From Vicugna pacos (lineage: Eukaryota > Chordata > Mammalia > Artiodactyla > Camelidae): a DNA stretch of 64,000 nucleotides. The stretch covers positions 620,001-684,000 of the forward strand of contig NW_027328875.1 of assembly GCF_048564905.1 (NCBI RefSeq), given 5' to 3'. The notes under the pieces were generated by a model. That model was not told the origin of the DNA. It saw only the letters and a program-made list of their open reading frames with translations, and searched no databases. Made by a program: the position numbers and the translations under genes. This document shows, piece by piece, positions 24,073-38,756 of this stretch; positions within the stretch are counted from its first letter, which is position 1, and each line of letters starts with the position of its first letter.

Positions 24073-26230
24073 AAGGGAATCATGATTATTCAAAAGAAAA
24101 TACTCAAGGTGATGTCAAGGATCATTCAGCACGCATCGACCCAGTATCGCGGCTTGCATGTACTCAGCACACTTGTCTTCGGAAATCAGAGGCGTGCATT
24201 CATATTCGTAAATATTGATTCATAAGAGCATATCGTGACCTAACCCAAATGCCGATTTGGAATCAAATGGATTCCTAGTCCGTGATGTAGACTTGTATGT
24301 CTTCCGACAGGATGAAGGAATGCCATATTCTACGCTACGTAGAGAAGAAATGTAAGAAGCCTATAACAAAGGCACGTAGATCTGCCAAAGTGTACTAAGA
24401 GCAAAAGAGACAGACAGTAAAGTGCACATTGGGGTTGGTTTCATTTCTTGGAATTTCAGCCCCCATGAAACAAATGGATCCATGTCCTGAGAGTGCGGGT
24501 GTTTCAGCAGAAATCAGGCGACGCATATGTATTCCGGGTGTACGGATATCATAGGAACATAAGTCTCCTTTAGAGGGTCTCTGTGTACTGTGAACTGTTA
24601 GAAAGTTTAAAGACGTGTGAAACCATCAACTAAAAAGGGACCCACTTCCCTCCATTGGTACTGTGCATACAGAACTGAGCAAAAGGTAAGAGGGAAGAAG
24701 AAAGGCCCATGGGACGCTAGTGGGTAGAATCACATTTACCTTAGGCACCTCTCGTCGGATGCAGCCCCTCCCCCAACACTGACAAGATGCAGCAGCCATT
24801 GGGGATGGCAGGTACCGGTTGGATTCCAGGTGGAATGTTGGTGTGTACCGCGAGGCTTGTTGTGGCTGTTGGATCCTAGGTAACCGGGCAGAGTTCTGTG
24901 GGTGGATCAGTGTGATGGAGGGGCTGCCGCCCTCTGTGGAGCTTGGCTTAGGTGTTTGGTCCGGGAAGCTGTGTAAGTTCGAGATACTGCTGCTGCCCAA
25001 AGACCTGAGTTCACAGGTCAGTTTCCAGAACCTTTCAGAGCAGACAGTGGAAGATCTGCCTGTCATCAGCTTACTGGTGAGGCTCCGAGGTACTTTCAGA
25101 CTTGCCCAGTCCTGCTGAAGTCGACTTTAGGGGAGACACGAAGAGAAGCTGGGCGAAAAGCTGGCTGCACGGATTGAGGAGAGATGCGAACACATGGATG
25201 AGAGATGTTCTGCTACAATGGAGAATACTGGCGTGGAGACAGCTGTAGAGGATACCAGGCTCAAAAGACATTCATGAGACCTATTGATCCTCGCTGATAC
25301 TGGCAGAAACATACGGAGTGCCAACGTGGACTTGAGGAAGTTCCTCAATTCTCTTCTCCAAGAACGGGTCCAAGGTCCCTGACATCTGCAAGAGAAGAGA
25401 TGGCAGAGATGATCAAAACGCTCCTGTTCTTGGAAGAGGTCGTGAGAATCCACACGTCCCAAGGGGCATTCCCAAGCCATTCAGACCAGAATTCACCAAG
25501 CCCAGGTAAGCCTTTTCCCAGGTTTGGGCCTAGCTAGCAAGCACTTGCCCTTCCCTCCCCTCCACTCAGGCATCCATTTTGAAGGATCAGTACCTGAGCT
25601 GCAATGAAGCCATTACGAGAAGAGCAAGCCCCTCCTAGAATCAGACTTCCTCCAGCTTCACACTCTGTGAACAACAGTGAACTCCTTCAAGGTCAAATAG
25701 TCTCGGCTGAAATCGATAGGAATTGAATACTTAGCTCACACCTAGAAACGATGGCCTTCCGCTAGATTCAGCCAATGTTGTTTTTATGTCTTCCCTGGGG
25801 TGAAGGGAGTGTGGTAAGTCAGGGGAATCTTTGACTGAACTTGAATCTGTATTAGGCCTCAGTTTTTCAAGACAGTATAGGTAAATAGTACATGTCAGAA
25901 AGTGAACTGTACTGTCAAAGTCGCCAGTGACATTAAAGACACAGCTTCTGTGGATCGTCTTTCAATTGAGTCAAGCCCCCGGGGGCACTATATCATGGGG
26001 GTGCAGACTTGGTTGCGTTAAATGGCTTTACCCAACATGATCGGATGATTAATCGTTCTCATCACTGATAGAAGAACACCTGGTTCTCAATAGACTAGCA
26101 TAACTGCAGCAGGGTTGTCCTAGCTATAATGCCTCTAGGTGCTTTTGGATTCAAACCTAAATGTATATATTTGGTTTGTTTCCTCTTGTATTTTCCTAGA
26201 GAGGGATGTTACCCCTTGAAATGCCAACAT

Positions 26231-26249
26231 TGGCCAGTAGGTGTCACTG
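26231..26249 (+). promoter_or_regulatory. CTCF-like motif, unit 5
   Basis: Identical 19-mer; the unit 5 private T at 26427 lies 178 bp downstream and does not touch it. Confidence 0.6.
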
Positions 26250-28150
26250 GGAGTAAAGGGCACCACATGCACAAGTGTATCCAAGGTTGGGGGTTATTTC
26301 ATGTTTCCAATAGTTATTTCATGGTTCCTGTTGGTTTCGGAGGCTTCAACCGTAAAGAGCTGACATGACCCCTTTAACAGTTTGGACTGGAAGTTTGCAT
26401 TCTTTCTGTCTAGGTTTTCCGTAGAGTTGACAAAATGTTACCAAAATTGACAAGTCTGGCTTCTAGGTCGATACAGTGTGTTTCAAAAAATAACTTCATT
26501 TTCGTATACTCCCAAAACATGTAAATGAATTCTGTTAAACTTCTTAAAGACTGCAAATGAGATATCAACACACTGTCAAAACAGGTGTCTTCGGACAATC
26601 CCTCCCACCAAGGCTGTATAGAAACAAAGAGCTAAGCAAATATCACATTTCTGTGAAATGTATCTGGATAGTGTTGATTCATCGATGCCCAGTTGGCAGA
26701 GAAGAAGTGCAACCTGCACTCACTCGCTCCCAGGTACAGAGCAATGGAAACATCCACTCACCCAGCCCTTGGCACAGGACACTTGCCGAAGAGAGGCCTG
26801 TTACTTCCAAAGACAGGATGAGGCCTCAGGACACCTGGAAGCAGGAGAAGGCAAAGCAGGGAATGGAAACCAGTGCAGGGTCTGACCCCTGGTGATGGAG
26901 CAACAAGGGTGAAACTCTGTTTACCTTGGACGCACACTCTCAAGCGGACAGGAGACATGGGATTGAAGGTGATGTGCTGAGATTTACAAGAGTGCACAGC
27001 AGATGCTTGGCTGACAGAACTCAAAGAATCCAGCGCAAAATATCCCCACAGTTGATTCTGAGACCAAGATCCGAGCTGCCAAATTTGAGGTAGCAGAGGC
27101 AACGGTCAGTGAGGGATAGGGCTACGGATGATGGCACACGCTGAGTCTCAGGGATCTGGAGTGCGTTGTGGGATGTGGTGGGTCGAATCAAGAGAGCAAA
27201 CCGAACTGTGTACCAATGATAAAGCAACCACACTGGTCGCGCGGTTGAGATTACCGATATGTCCCATGGCCACACCCAGTGCATCTGCAGGACCAGGGAC
27301 CAATTGGGCATCTTGCCAATAGAGCACGTGTGGGGCTGAATCAGAGCTATCGTGCATCTGGTCTGAGGGATCCAGGGGGCCTTGGGTTTGAAATCAGAAT
27401 GAAAAGCCTTAGGATCTGCTACATTCATAACCTGGGCTGGGATTATGGTTTGGTTTGAGGCACAGGATGCGCAACAGCTCTGTGGTTGCCTTCGTGCACC
27501 CGTGCCACAAGGATGAGAGGACAAGGAAGAGTGGTCCAAGTCCACAGCGTGAGAAGAGGAAGCATTTCCTTCAGCACTATCTCCCAAAAGCGGATGCTAC
27601 ATTTTGGATGGCACCGGCACGGTACGGCACCGAGGACACCAAGGTAGGTCTGCGGGATCATTCCAGCAGGCCCTGATGTGTGACATCCATGGATGAGCTT
27701 CCACTGGTGTTTCAGTAGACAGAGAAGCTCTGGGAAGAACTGCTTTCATTGGGACATTCCCGTGGCACTACAAAGCACAAGCGCACTCTCAGTTTGCTTT
27801 TTTTTAAACACTCCAAAATGACATAGAGCAGAATGCAGAGCTGAGAACCTTTAGAAGCCTCATTTCCACAAGAGGAAGTGTCCTGCGCACTTTCAGAATT
27901 GTGAGATATGCGTAACCGAAATGAAGTTATGCTAATCGAAATAGTATGGGATGTTCATCACAACAAATGCAACACCAGCAATTGGAGATATACCAGACAA
28001 CACACACAGGAACAGAATATGGCATCAGTGTCTAGGAGAAGTTGTCCTCACAGAAATCCCATGGAATTGCGTAGAGACAAGAGTCTAAAATTTTCACTTA
28101 ACAAAGCCCTAGAAGTCTACATTAGATACCTGATATTACCTGACCAGTAG

Positions 28151-29375
28151 AGATGAAGAAGTACAGTAAAAGAAACAGGAAGTACCATTTTCAGTTCCAA
28201 AGATATTGAAGGCCCAGAAGATAAGCTTTCAAACAACTAGACTGCAAAACGCTATCCAGACCAAGTGTTGAAATTGGAGGTCTGGAAAACCCTGAAGAAC
28301 AACATTGTCTCAGAATCACAAAAGGCAGAATATCAGAAAAGGGGAAGAGAAAGTCTAAAGACGAGCCAAAAAATATCAGAAAACTCAATGGATGTGATCA
28401 TATCAGGGCCAAAATTCAGCCCTTAGCAGACTAGATAATGCAGAGGGACGCGTGAATGACTGTGAAGACAGGGGAACAGAAATCCCTCGGTCAGAAGCAG
28501 ACATAGGAAAGCAAGTGCAAACCAATGAAACATTGCTGTTGAATCCTGGGTTAAGACAGGGCATGAAAGACTAGAGTTCATAAGAGTCCCAGATGGAAAA
28601 GCAAGAGATAAAGAAACAAAAACTGTCTGAAAATGTATCTGTAGAAAAATCAGACTGAAACGTGCTGAAAGCCAAGAAAGAATCATCTATGCGAATTCAG
28701 GGATTACACAGCATCCAAAGGAGGTGGAATCCCAATAGACCTACCAGCAGCTGTATGATTCAAATCAACAAAGTTCACGAATATCCCAGTGATTTAAAAT
28801 GCACCTGGAGGAAACAACATAGTCACAAGGGAACCTCCAGAGGGGTTTCAGCTGATATCTCGGCAGCAATATTGCAGGACAGGGAGGAGTGCCAGGACAC
28901 AGACCATATCCTGAATGGCCAAATGCTGCCACCTAGGGTAGCCTATGCCCCATGACCACCATTTCTAATAACGGCAGAGCTAGAGAATTCCACAGACCGG
29001 CAAATCTTAAAAGAATTCAGCAGTTCAAAACTTCTTCTAAAAGGAAGGTTGAGAATAATCCCCTGAATAGAAAAGCAGCAAGATGAAATGGAAAGAAGAA
29101 AACCATTATTGGAAATGCAAGAAGAGCATGAGTGGCAAAGAAGAAACAAGAAGAAGGCCAGGAGGACATCAAAACCCTAAAGATGGGAGAGGGAAGCAGG
29201 AAATCATAGGTGATTGGAAGCACTCTCTTAAGTGAATCAGCTTATTGGACTCTCTGTTTGAAGCGAAAGGAGAGCTGCATGGCCTGACGTGTTTGCAAAA
29301 CAAGCAAGAAGCAGACCAACAAAGAATCAAACCAACAAACAAGCACCAAAAGGGTACGGTTGGCTGACATCTACC
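28151..29375 (+). mobile_element. L1/HAL1 ORF1 relic, unit 6 (most divergent copy)
   Basis: Four differences from the majority: A at 28231, A at 29058, A at 29108 (shared with unit 10) and C at 29159. Three of them fall in about 100 bp. Confidence 0.72.
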
Positions 29376-31533
29376 AAGGGAATCATGATTATTCAAAAGA
29401 AAATACTCAAGGTGATGTCAAGGATCATTCAGCACGCATCGACCCAGTATCGCGGCTTGCATGTACTCAGCACACTTGTCTTCGCAAATCAGAGGCGTGC
29501 ATTCATATTCGTAAATATTGATTCATAAGAGCATATCGTGACCTAACCCAAATGCCGATTTGGAATCAAATGGATTCCTAGTCCGTGATGTAGACTTGTA
29601 TGTCTTCCGACAGGATGAAGGAATGCCATATTCTACGCTACGTAGAGAAGAAATGTAAGAAGCCTATAACAAAGGCACGTAGATCTGCCAAAGTGTACTA
29701 AGAGCAAAAGAGACAGACAGTAAAGTGCACATTGGGGTTGGTTTCATTTCTTGGAATTTCAGCCCCCATGAAACAAATGGATCCATGTCCTGAGAGTGCG
29801 GGTGTTTCAGCAGAAATCAGGCGACGCATATGTATTCCGGGTGTATGGATATCATAGGAACATAAGTCTCCTTTAGAGGGTCTCTGTGTACTGTGAACTG
29901 TTAGAAAGTTTAAAGACGTGTGAAACCATCAACTAAAAAGGGACCCACTTCCCTCCATTGGTACTGTGCATACAGATCTGAGCAAAAGGAAAGAGGGAAG
30001 AAGAAAGGCCCATGGGACGCTAGTGGGTAGAATCACATTTACCTTAGGCACCTCTCGTCGGATGCAGCCCCTCCCCCAACACTGACAAGATGCAGCAGCC
30101 ATTGGGGATGGCAGGTACCGGTTGGATTCCAGGTGGAATGTTGGTGTGTACCGCGAGGCTTGTTGTGGCTGTTGGATCCTAGGTAACCGGGCAGAGTTCT
30201 GTGGGTGGATCAGTGTGATGGAGGGGCTGCCGCCCTCTGTGGAGCTTGGCTTAGGTGTTTGGTCCGGGAAGCTGTGTAAGTTCGAGATACTGCTGCTGCC
30301 CAAAGACCTGAGTTCACAGGTCAGTTTCCAGAACCTTTCAGAGCAGACAGTGGAAGATCTGCCTGTCATCAGCTTACTGGTGAGGCTCCGAGGTCCTTTC
30401 AGACTTGCCCAGTCCTGCTGAAGTCGACTTTAGGGGAGACACGAAGAGAAGCTGGGCGAAAAGCTGGCTGCACGGATTGAGGAGAGATGCGAACACATGG
30501 ATGAGAGATGTTCTGCTACAATGGAGAATACTGGCGTGGAGACAGCTGTAGAGGATACCAGGCTCAAAAGACATTCATGAGACCTATTGATCCTCGCTGA
30601 TACTGGCAGAAACATACGGAGTGCCAACGTGGACTTGAGGAAGTTCCTCAATTCTCTTCTCCAAGAACGGGTCCAAGGTCCCTGACATCTGCAAGAGAAG
30701 AGATGGCAGAGATGATCAAAACGCTCCTGTTCTTGGAAGAGGTCGTGAGAATCCACACGTCCCAAGGGGCATTCCCAAGCCATTCAGACCAGAATTCACC
30801 AAGCCCAGGTAAGCCTTTTCCCAGGTTTGGGCCTAGCTAGCAAGCACTTGCCCTTCCCTCCCCTCCACTCAGGCATCCATTTTGAAGGATCAGTACCTGA
30901 GCTGCAATGAAGCCATTACGAGAAGAGCAAGCCCCTCCTAGAATCAGACTTCCTCCAGCTTCACACTCTGTGAACAACAGTGAACTCCTTCAAGGTCAAA
31001 TAGTCTCGGCTGAAATCGATAGGAATTGAATACTTAGCTCACACCTAGAAACGATGGCCTTCCGCTAGATTCAGCCAATGTTGTGTTTATGTCTTCCCTG
31101 GGGTGAAGGGAGTGTGGTAAGTCAGGGGAATCTTTGACTGAACTTGAATCTGTATTAGGCCTCAGTTTTTCAAGACAGTGTAGGTAAATAGTACATGTCA
31201 GAAAGTGAACTGTACTGTCAAAGTCGCCAGTGACATTAAAGACACAGCTTCTGTGGATCGTCTTTCAATTGAGTCAAGCCCCCGGGGGCACTATATCATG
31301 GGGGTGCAGACTTGGTTGCGTTAAATGGCTTTACCCAACATGATCGGATGATGAATCGTTCTCATCACTGATAGAAGAACACCTGGTTCTCAATAGACTA
31401 GCATAACTGCAGCAGGGTTGTCCTAGCTATAATGCCTCTAGGTGCTTTTGGATTCAAACCTAAATGTATATATTTGGTTTGTTTCCTCTTGTATTTTCCT
31501 AGAGAGGGATGTTACCCCTTGAAATGCCAACAT

Positions 31534-31552
31534 TGGCCAGTAGGTGTCACTG
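31534..31552 (+). promoter_or_regulatory. CTCF-like motif, unit 6
   Basis: Identical 19-mer, although unit 6 is among the most divergent copies elsewhere. Confidence 0.6.
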
Positions 31553-33453
31553 GGAGTAAAGGGCACCACATGCACAAGTGTATCCAAGGTTGGGGGTTAT
31601 TTCATGTTTCCAATAGTTATTTCATGGTTCCTGTTGGTTTCGGAGGCTTCAACCGTAAAGAGCTGACATGACCCCTTTAACAGTTTGGACTGGAAGTTTG
31701 CATTCTTTCTGTCTAGGTTTTCCGTAGAGCTGACAAAATGTTACCAAAATTGACAAGTCTGGCTTCTAGGTCGATACAGTGTGTTTCAAAAAATAACTTC
31801 ATTTTCGTATACTCCCAAAACATGTAAATGAATTCTGTTAAACTTCTTAAAGACTGCAAATGAGATATCAACACACTGTCAAAACAGGTGTCTTCGGACA
31901 ATCCCTCCCACCAAGGCTGTATAGAAACAAAGAGCTAAGCAAATATCACATTTCTGTGAAATGTATCTGGATAGTGTTGATTCATCGATGCCCAGTTGGC
32001 AGAGAAGAAGTGCAACCTGCACTCACTCGCTCCCAGGTACAGAGCAATGGAAACATCCACTCACCCAGCCCTTGGCACAGGACACTTGCCGAAGAGAGGC
32101 CTGTTACTTCCAAAGACAGGATGAGGCCTCAGGACACCTGGAAGCAGGAGAAGGCAAAGCAGGGAATGGAAACCAGTGCAGGGTCTGACCCCTGGTGATG
32201 GAGCAACAAGGGTGAAACTCTGTTTACCTTGGACGCACACTCTCAAGCGGACAGGAGACATGGGATTGAAGGTGATGTGCTGAGATTTACAAGAGTGCAC
32301 AGCAGATGCTTGGCTGACAGAACTCAAAGAATCCAGCGCAAAATATCCCCACAGTTGATTCTGAGACCAAGATCCGAGCTGCCAAATTTGAGGTAGCAGA
32401 GGCAACGGTCAGTGAGGGATAGGGCTACGGATGATGGCACACGCTGAGTCTCAGGGATCTGGAGTGCATTGTGGGATGTGGTGGGTCGAATCAAGAGAGC
32501 AAACCGAACTGTGTACCAATGATAAAGCAACCACACTGGTCGCGCGGTTGAGATTACCGATATGTCCCATGGCCACACCCAGTGCATCTGCAGGACCAGG
32601 GACCAATTGGGCATCTTGCCAATAGAGCACGTGTGGGGCTGAATCAGAGCTATCGTGCATCTGGTCTGAGGGATCCAGGGGGCCTTGGGTTTGAAATCAG
32701 AATGAAAAGCCTTAGGATCTGCTACATTCATAACCTGGGCTGGGATTATGGTTTGGTTTGAGGCACAGGATGCGCAACAGCTCTGTGGTTGCCTTCGTGC
32801 ACCCGTGCCACAAGGATGAGAGGACAAGGAAGAGTGGTCCAAGTCCACAGCGTGAGAAGAGGAAGCATTTCCTTCAGCACTATCTCCCAAAAGCGGATGC
32901 TACATTTTGGATGGCACCGGCACGGTACGGCACCGAGGACACCAAGGTAGGTCTGCGGGATCATTCCAGCAGGCCCTGATGTGTGACATCCATGGATGAG
33001 CTTCCACTGGTGTTTCAGTAGACAGAGAAGCTCTGGGAAGAACTGCTTTCATTGGGACATTCCCGTGGCACTACAAAGCACAAGCGCACTCTCAGTTTGC
33101 TTTTTTTTAAACACTCCAAAATGACATAGAGCAGAATGCAGAGCTGAGAACCTTTAGAAGCCTCATTTCCACAAGAGGAAGTGTCCTGTGCACTTTCAGA
33201 ATTGTGAGATATGCGTAACCGAAATGAAGTTATGCTAATCGAAATAGTATGGGATGTTCATCACAACAAATGCAACACCAGCAATTGGAGATATACCAGA
33301 CAACACACACAGGAACAGAATATGGCATCAATGTCTAGGAGAAGTTGTCCTCACAGAAATCCCATGGAATTGCGTAGAGACAAGAGTCTAAAATTTTCAC
33401 TTAACAAAGCCCTAGAAGTCTACATTAGATACCTGATATTACCTGACCAGTAG

Positions 33454-34678
33454 AGATGAAGAAGTACAGTAAAAGAAACAGGAAGTACCATTTTCAGTTC
33501 CAAAGATATTGAAGGCCCAGAAGATAAGCTTTCCAACAACTAGACTGCAAAACGCTATCCAGACCAAGTGTTGAAATTGGAGGTCTGGAAAACCCTGAAG
33601 AACAACATTGTCTCAGAATCACAAAAGGCAGAATATCAGAAAAGGGGAAGAGAAAGTCTAAAGACGAGCCAAAAAATATCAGAAAACTCAATGGATGTGA
33701 TCATATCAGGGCCAAAATTCAGCCCTTAGCAGACTAGATAATGCAGAGGGACGCGTGAATGACTGTGAAGACAGGGGAACAGAAATCCCTCGGTCAGAAG
33801 CAGACATAGGAAAGCAAGTGCAAACCAATGAAACATTGCTGTTGAATCCTGGGTTAAGACAGGGCATGAAAGACTAGAGTTCATAAGAGTCCCAGATGGA
33901 AAAGCAAGAGATAAAGAAACAAAAACTGTCTGAAAATGTATCTGTAGAAAAATCAGACTGAAACGTGCTGAAAGCCAAGAAAGAATCATCTATGCGAATT
34001 CAGGGATTACACAGCATCCAAAGGAGGTGGAATCCCAATAGACCTACCAGCAGCTGTATGATTCAAATCAACAAAGTTCACGAATATCCCAGTGATTTAA
34101 AATGCACCTGGAGGAAACAACATAGTCACAAGGGAACCTCCAGAGGGGTTTCAGCTGATATCTCGGCAGCAATATTGCAGGACAGGGAGGAGTGCCAGGA
34201 CACAGACCATATCCTGAATGGCCAAATGCTGCCACCTAGGGTAGCCTATGCCCCATGACCACCATTTCTAATAACGGCAGAGCTAGAGAATTCCACAGAC
34301 CGGCAAATCTTAAAAGAATTCAGCAGTTCAAAACTTCTTCTAAAAGGAAGGTTGAGAATACTCCCCTGAATAGAAAAGCAGCAAGATGAAATGGAAAGAA
34401 GAAAACCATTTTTGGAAATGCAAGAAGAGCATGAGTGGCAAAGAAGAAACAAGAAGAAGGCAAGGAGGACATCAAAACCCTAAAGATGGGAGAGGGAAGC
34501 AGGAAATCATAGGTGATTGGAAGCACTCTCTTAAGTGAATCAGCTTATTGGACTCTCTGTTTGAAGCGAAAGGAGAGCTGCATGGCCTGACGTGTTTGCA
34601 AAACAAGCAAGAAGCAGACCAACAAAGAATCAAACCAACAAACAAGCACCAAAAGGGTACGGTTGGCTGACATCTACC
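33454..34678 (+). mobile_element. L1/HAL1 ORF1 relic, unit 7
   Basis: Majority sequence; no variant found inside. Confidence 0.72.
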
Positions 34679-36836
34679 AAGGGAATCATGATTATTCAAA
34701 AGAAAATACTCAAGGTGATGTCAAGGATCATTCAGCACGCATCGACCCAGTATCGCGGCTTGCATGTACTCAGCACACTTGTCTTCGCAAATCAGAGGCG
34801 TGCATTCATATTCGTAAATATTGATTCATAAGAGCATATCGTGACCTAACCCAAATGCCGATTTGGAATCAAATGGATTCCTAGTCCGTGATGTAGACTT
34901 GTATGTCTTCCGACAGGATGAAGGAATGCCATATTCTACGCTACGTAGAGAAGAAATGTAAGAAGCCTATAACAAAGGCACGTAGATCTGCCAAAGTGTA
35001 CTAAGAGCAAAAGAGACAGACAGTAAAGTGCACATTGGGGTTGGTTTCATTTCTTGGAATTTCAGCCCCCATGAAACAAATGGATCCATGTCCTGAGAGT
35101 GCGGGTGTTTCAGCAGAAATCAGGCGACGCATATGTATTCCGGGTGTACGGATATCATAGGAACATAAGTCTCCTTTAGAGGGTCTCTGTGTACTGTGAA
35201 CTGTTAGAAAGTTTAAAGACGTGTGAAACCATCAACTAAAAAGGGACCCACTTCCCTCCATTGGTACTGTGCATACAGATCTGAGCAAAAGGAAAGAGGG
35301 AAGAAGAAAGGCCCATGGGACGCTAGTGGGTAGAATCACATTTACCTTAGGCACCTCTCGTCGGATGCAGCCCCTCCCCCAACACTGACAAGATGCAGCA
35401 GCCATTGGGGATGGCAGGTACCGGTTGGATTCCAGGTGGAATGTTGGTGTGTACCGCGAGGCTTGTTGTGGCTGTTGGATCCTAGGTAACCGGGCAGAGT
35501 TCTGTGGGTGGATCAGTGTGATGGAGGGGCTGCCGCCCTCTGTGGAGCTTGGCTTAGGTGTTTGGTCCGGGAAGCTGTGTAAGTTCGAGATACTGCTGCT
35601 GCCCAAAGACCTGAGTTCACAGGTCAGTTTCCAGAACCTTTCAGAGCAGACAGTGGAAGATCTGCCTGTCATCAGCTTACTGGTGAGGCTCCGAGGTACT
35701 TTCAGACTTGCCCAGTCCTGCTGAAGTCGACTTTAGGGGAGACACGAAGAGAAGCTGGGCGAAAAGCTGGCTGCACGGATTGAGGAGAGATGCGAACACA
35801 TGGATGAGAGATGTTCTGCTACAATGGAGAATACTGGCGTGGAGACAGCTGTAGAGGATACCAGGCTCAAAAGACATTCATGAGACCTATTGATCCTCGC
35901 TGATACTGGCAGAAACATACGGAGTGCCAACGTGGACTTGAGGAAGTTCCTCAATTCTCTTCTCCAAGAACGGGTCCAAGGTCCCTGACATCTGCAAGAG
36001 AAGAGATGGCAGAGATGATCAAAACGCTCCTGTTCTTGGAAGAGGTCGTGAGAATCCACACGTCCCAAGGGGCATTCCCAAGCCATTCAGACCAGAATTC
36101 ACCAAGCCCAGGTAAGCCTTTTCCCAGGTTTGGGCCTAGCTAGCAAGCACTTGCCCTTCCCTCCCCTCCACTCAGGCATCCATTTTGAAGGATCAGTACC
36201 TGAGCTGCAATGAAGCCATTACGAGAAGAGCAAGCCCCTCCTAGAATCAGACTTCCTCCAGCTTCACACTCTGTGAACAACAGTGAACTCCTTCAAGGTC
36301 AAATAGTCTCGGCTGAAATCGATAGGAATTGAATACTTAGCTCACACCTAGAAACGATGGCCTTCCGCTAGATTCAGCCAATGTTGTTTTTATGTCTTCC
36401 CTGGGGTGAAGGGAGTGTGGTAAGTCAGGGGAATCTTTGACTGAACTTGAATCTGTATTAGGCCTCAGTTTTTCAAGACAGTGTAGGTAAATAGTACATG
36501 TCAGAAAGTGAACTGTACTGTCAAAGTCGCCAGTGACATTAAAGACACAGCTTCTGTGGATCGTCTTTCAATTGAGTCAAGCCCCCGGGGGCACTATATC
36601 ATGGGGGTGCAGACTTGGTTGCGTTAAATGGCTTTACCCAACATGATCGGATGATGAATCGTTCTCATCACTGATAGAAGAACACCTGGTTCTCAATAGA
36701 CTAGCATAACTGCAGCAGGGTTGTCCTAGCTATAATGCCTCTAGGTGCTTTTGGATTCAAACCTAAATGTATATATTTGGTTTGTTTCCTCTTGTATTTT
36801 CCTAGAGAGGGATGTTACCCCTTGAAATGCCAACAT

Positions 36837-36855
36837 TGGCCAGTAGGTGTCACTG
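36837..36855 (+). promoter_or_regulatory. CTCF-like motif, unit 7
   Basis: Identical 19-mer in the same orientation and phase. Confidence 0.6.
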
Positions 36856-38756
36856 GGAGTAAAGGGCACCACATGCACAAGTGTATCCAAGGTTGGGGGT
36901 TATTTCATGTTTCCAATAGTTATTTCATGGTTCCTGTTGGTTTCGGAGGCTTCAACCGTAAAGAGCTGACATGACCCCTTTAACAGTTTGGACTGGAAGT
37001 TTGCATTCTTTCTGTCTAGGTTTTCCGTAGAGCTGACAAAATGTTACCAAAATTGACAAGTCTGGCTTCTAGGTCGATACAGTGTGTTTCAAAAAATAAC
37101 TTCATTTTCGTATACTCCCAAAACATGTAAATGAATTCTGTTAAACTTCTTAAAGACTGCAAATGAGATATCAACACACTGTCAAAACAGGTGTCTTCGG
37201 ACAATCCCTCCCACCAAGGCTGTATAGAAACAAAGAGCTAAGCAAATATCACATTTCTGTGAAATGTATCTGGATAGTGTTGATTCATCGATGCCCAGTT
37301 GGCAGAGAAGAAGTGCAACCTGCACTCACTCGCTCCCAGGTACAGAGCAATGGAAACATCCACTCACCCAGCCCTTGGCACAGGACACTTGCCGAAGAGA
37401 GGCCTGTTACTTCCAAAGACAGGATGAGGCCTCAGGACACCTGGAAGCAGGAGAAGGCAAAGCAGGGAATGGAAACCAGTGCAGGGTCTGACCCCTGGTG
37501 ATGGAGCAACAAGGGTGAAACTCTGTTTACCTTGGACGCACACTCTCAAGCGGACAGGAGACATGGGATTGAAGGTGATGTGCTGAGATTTACAAGAGTG
37601 CACAGCAGATGCTTGGCTGACAGAACTCAAAGAATCCAGCGCAAAATATCCCCACAGTTGATTCTGAGACCAAGATCCGAGCTGCCAAATTTGAGGTAGC
37701 AGAGGCAACGGTCAGTGAGGGATAGGGCTACGGATGATGGCACACGCTGAGTCTCAGGGATCTGGAGTGCGTTGTGGGATGTGGTGGGTCGAATCAAGAG
37801 AGCAAACCGAACTGTGTACCAATGATAAAGCAACCACACTGGTCGCGCGGTTGAGATTACCGATATGTCCCATGGCCACACCCAGTGCATCTGCAGGACC
37901 AGGGACCAATTGGGCATCTTGCCAATAGAGCACGTGTGGGGCTGAATCAGAGCTATCGTGCATCTGGTCTGAGGGATCCAGGGGGCCTTGGGTTTGAAAT
38001 CAGAATGAAAAGCCTTAGGATCTGCTACATTCATAACCTGGGCTGGGATTATGGTTTGGTTTGAGGCACAGGATGCGCAACAGCTCTGTGGTTGCCTTCG
38101 TGCACCCGTGCCACAAGGATGAGAGGACAAGGAAGAGTGGTCCAAGTCCACAGCGTGAGAAGAGGAAGCATTTCCTTCAGCACTATCTCCCAAAAGCGGA
38201 TGCTACATTTTGGATGGCACCGGCACGGTACGGCACCGAGGACACCAAGGTAGGTCTGCGGGATCATTCCAGCAGGCCCTGATGTGTGACATCCATGGAT
38301 GAGCTTCCACTGGTGTTTCAGTAGACAGAGAAGCTCTGGGAAGAACTGCTTTCATTGGGACATTCCCGTGGCACTACAAAGCACAAGCGCACTCTCAGTT
38401 TGCTTTTTTTTAAACACTCCAAAATGACATAGAGCAGAATGCAGAGCTGAGAACCTTTAGAAGCCTCATTTCCACAAGAGGAAGTGTCCTGCGCACTTTC
38501 AGAATTGTGAGATATGCGTAACCGAAATGAAGTTATGCTAATCGAAATAGTATGGGATGTTCATCACAACAAATGCAACACCAGCAATTGGAGATATACC
38601 AGACAACACACACAGGAACAGAATATGGCATCAGTGTCTAGGAGAAGTTGTCCTCACAGAAATCCCATGGAATTGCGTAGAGACAAGAGTCTAAAATTTT
38701 CACTTAACAAAGCCCTAGAAGTCTACATTAGATACCTGATATTACCTGACCAGTAG

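Larger units (their letters stand above)
21213..26515 (+). repeat. Array unit 5
   Basis: Three private bases: A at 24674, T at 24687 (only 13 bp away) and T at 26427. Otherwise it has the same shared variants as unit 4. The close pair at 24674 and 24687 may be one event. Confidence 0.97.
26516..31818 (+). repeat. Array unit 6
   Basis: Four private bases: A at 28231, A at 29058, C at 29159 and T at 29846 (CpG to TpG). It shares A at 29108 with unit 10, C at 29485 with units 7, 8 and 12, and C at 30395 with units 2 and 3. G at 31180 starts a block running through unit 9. The variants at 29058, 29108 and 29159 form a 100-bp cluster inside the L1 relic. Confidence 0.97.
31819..37121 (+). repeat. 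Array unit 7
   Basis: Two private bases, A at 32468 and T at 33189, both transitions at CpG sites. It shares A at 33331 with units 9 and 10 but not with unit 8, which lies between them. It has C at 34788 and G at 36483. Confidence 0.97.
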
